The translations under genes and the position numbers were made by a program. From contig NZ_JADFBY010000002.1 in assembly GCF_015223065.1 (NCBI RefSeq), forward strand, positions 372,001 through 436,000: DNA of 64,000 nt, given 5' to 3'. This document shows positions 62,506 to 64,000 of the stretch, one piece after another (the first letter of the stretch is position 1; each line of letters opens with the position of its first letter). Below the pieces are notes generated by a model. That model was given only the letters and a program-made list of their open reading frames with translations, was not told where the DNA came from and searched no databases. The stretch is from Mucilaginibacter sp. JRF (GTDB lineage: Bacteria > Bacteroidota > Bacteroidia > Sphingobacteriales > Sphingobacteriaceae).

Positions 62506-64000
62506 TCAATTTTCGACGTTTTCGGTTCTGAAATGCAATGTAAATTTGCTGCCTTGGTTTACATTGCTTTCAACGCTTATACTACCACCAGCCGCGTTGA
62601 TAATTTTTTTCACCAGATATAATCCGATTCCAGTACCTTCTATGTTTTCATTCAATCTGCTGTAAATATCAAACACCTTAGAAATGCTGTCTTCTGGTAT
62701 GCCTTTTCCATTGTCCTCTATCGTTAAAACAGTTTCTTCCGCAGTTAAAGTTGTATTGATTAAGATGACAGGAGTTCGCTCGCTTCGGTATTTAATGGCA
62801 TTTGAAATCAAGTTATATAGGATGCTTCTCAAGTTTTTTTTCGAGAATAATATATCCTTCACGGCGAAATTTCTCAGGATTACTGCTTTTGATATCTCAA
62901 TTTTATTCTCCAAACTCCATTCAATATTGTCGATCAGTTCGTCGAGGTTTACCATTTCACTGGCTAAGCGGTCATTTTCAATCTTAGCAACTGTTCCGAT
63001 TTCTTTGATCATCAAGCTAAATTTTCTGACCGACGAATTAATGATCGTTAAAAACCGGTTCATCTCAGGATCTGTTATTTTACGATTTATCGTATTAATG
63101 CTAAGTTCTATATTATTCAGCGGACCTATAAGATCATGAGATGTAGCATGAGCGAAGTTATCCAAATCAGCATTTATTCGCATAAGGCTGTTGTTTTTCT
63201 TATCAACCTCAAGGTGGGCTTTCTTTAATGCAGTAACGTCATTAAATGTAATGATTGCGCCATTCTGCTTGTTTTCTGAAAGTTGAAGATAGGGCATTAT
63301 CGTTACTTGATACCAGCTGCCGTTGTTGCTCTCAATTTCTTTATTTATTACGCTGGCATCCAGTATAACCTTTTCTATATCTGGAATAATGGTATCAATT
63401 TTTATGTTATTTGAAATAGTTTTCAAAGAGCGGCCAGTATCGTTCTCTGATAAATTAAATAATTTTAATGTTCCCGGCGAAAACTTCATCACCACCAAGT
63501 TATTATCTACAAATAGCTGACCATTGATATTGCTTCTAAAATAATTATTCAAATCGTCATTTAGCTCCAGAAGCTCTTTGTTCTTTAGTTGATAATCGGT
63601 ATTAATAGTGTGTAATTCTTCATTTACCGACTGCATCTCTTCGTTTGTGCTTTGCATTTCTTCGTTTGCAGAAATAAGTTCTTCATTGAAAGATTGCATA
63701 TTTTCATTGGACGCGTCCAATAATTCATACGCAGAGCTTAGCTTTACTTTTAGTTCTTTTAATTCTTCCTCTAAATTATTGGTGTACTCATCAAAATAAA
63801 TACCTTCATTAAATACCTTTGACGTTTCTGATGCCAAGCTACCAGATTCAGTGTCAGTAAATACGGCCAAAAATAAACGAGGATCACCCTTTTTAATGAT
63901 TAAGGATCTTATAGAAATATCTACCGATATTATATTATTGTTATTATTTATAATTATGTTGCTTACGCTTGCAGGTTGATTGGTTTTAGACACATCCTTA
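62506..64000 (-). CDS. CheB/CheR-PAS histidine kinase fusion, C-terminal part (cut by window)
   Basis: The frame is open to the right edge, so the N-terminal part lies outside. The visible 498 residues hold the coiled coil NEELISANEEMQSTNEEMQSVNEELHT (about 100-140), a PAS domain (about 150-255), a HisKA-like region with SHDLIGPLNNIELSI, and HATPase_c (LISNAIKYRS, DNGKGIPED, GTGIGLYLVKK). The linker sequence is characteristic of CheB-CheR-PAS-kinase hybrid proteins, so methylesterase and methyltransferase domains are expected upstream. It converges on the kinase at 61384. Confidence 0.85.
   Translation of the reverse strand, partial: KDVSKTNQPASVSNIIINNNNNIISVDISIRSLIIKKGDPRLFLAVFTDTESGSLASETSKVFNEGIYFDEYTNNLEEELKELKVKLSSAYELLDASNENMQSFNEELISANEEMQSTNEEMQSVNEELHTINTDYQLKNKELLELNDDLNNYFRSNINGQLFVDNNLVVMKFSPGTLKLFNLSENDTGRSLKTISNNIKIDTIIPDIEKVILDASVINKEIESNNGSWYQVTIMPYLQLSENKQNGAIITFNDVTALKKAHLEVDKKNNSLMRINADLDNFAHATSHDLIGPLNNIELSINTINRKITDPEMNRFLTIINSSVRKFSLMIKEIGTVAKIENDRLASEMVNLDELIDNIEWSLENKIEISKAVILRNFAVKDILFSKKNLRSILYNLISNAIKYRSERTPVILINTTLTAEETVLTIEDNGKGIPEDSISKVFDIYSRLNENIEGTGIGLYLVKKIINAAGGSISVESNVNQGSKFTLHFRTENVEN

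Overview
The window looks like the chromosome of a Bacteroidota bacterium, most likely a member of the Sphingobacteriaceae (Mucilaginibacter/Pedobacter type). This is an inference from a type IX secretion tail, SusC/TonB-like and OmpA-like outer-membrane proteins, an IntDOT-like integrase, BfmA/BtgA mobilisation genes, TAnnTTTG-type promoters and intergenic palindromic repeats typical of the group. No rRNA or CRISPR array was seen.

Positions 1-20 kb read as core chromosome. They hold an ECF sigma factor with a repeat-containing partner, split transketolase genes, a FAH hydrolase/M23 peptidase/peroxiredoxin operon, a tiny T9SS substrate, a Kup K+ transporter, a GH130 glycosidase, a DUF58 protein, thioredoxin, a metallo-hydrolase, two small enzyme-fold proteins, an outer-membrane receptor and an MFS exporter. 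Intergenic spaces carry several families of palindromic and degenerate repeats.

At 20.8-23.7 kb there is a minimal phage packaging cassette (terminase small and large subunits plus three small unknown genes) that ends 11 bp from a tRNA-Leu(GAG) gene. A second tRNA-Leu(CAG), a YCF48-like protein and tRNA-Lys(TTT) follow. Just after tRNA-Lys begins an integrative mobilisable element: a tyrosine recombinase, a decayed HEPN-like fragment, two mobilisation genes, candidate oriT structures, and a HTH/winged-helix pair. No right-hand attachment site is visible, so the accessory genes to the right may all be island cargo.

The 31-38 kb block is a putative glycoconjugate pathway: two GT2 enzymes on the + strand converge on a tight minus-strand operon of GT4, an acyl-CoA dehydrogenase-like flavoprotein, a fused PIG-L deacetylase/NodS-like methyltransferase, and a MurG-like glycosyltransferase. 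Next to it an RsbQ-type alpha/beta hydrolase is joined directly to a PAS histidine kinase instead of the usual PAS phosphatase.

From 40 to 64 kb the genes have a stress-defence flavour: cold shock protein, tandem PqiA-like membrane proteins, transaldolase, manganese catalase, three ferritin-like/DUF-type stress proteins, a short UvrA paralogue, a periplasmic sugar dehydrogenase followed by an SMP-30 lactonase-like protein, a fatty-acid desaturase, a NarL-type two-component pair and the C-terminal half of a CheB/CheR-PAS kinase cut by the window end.
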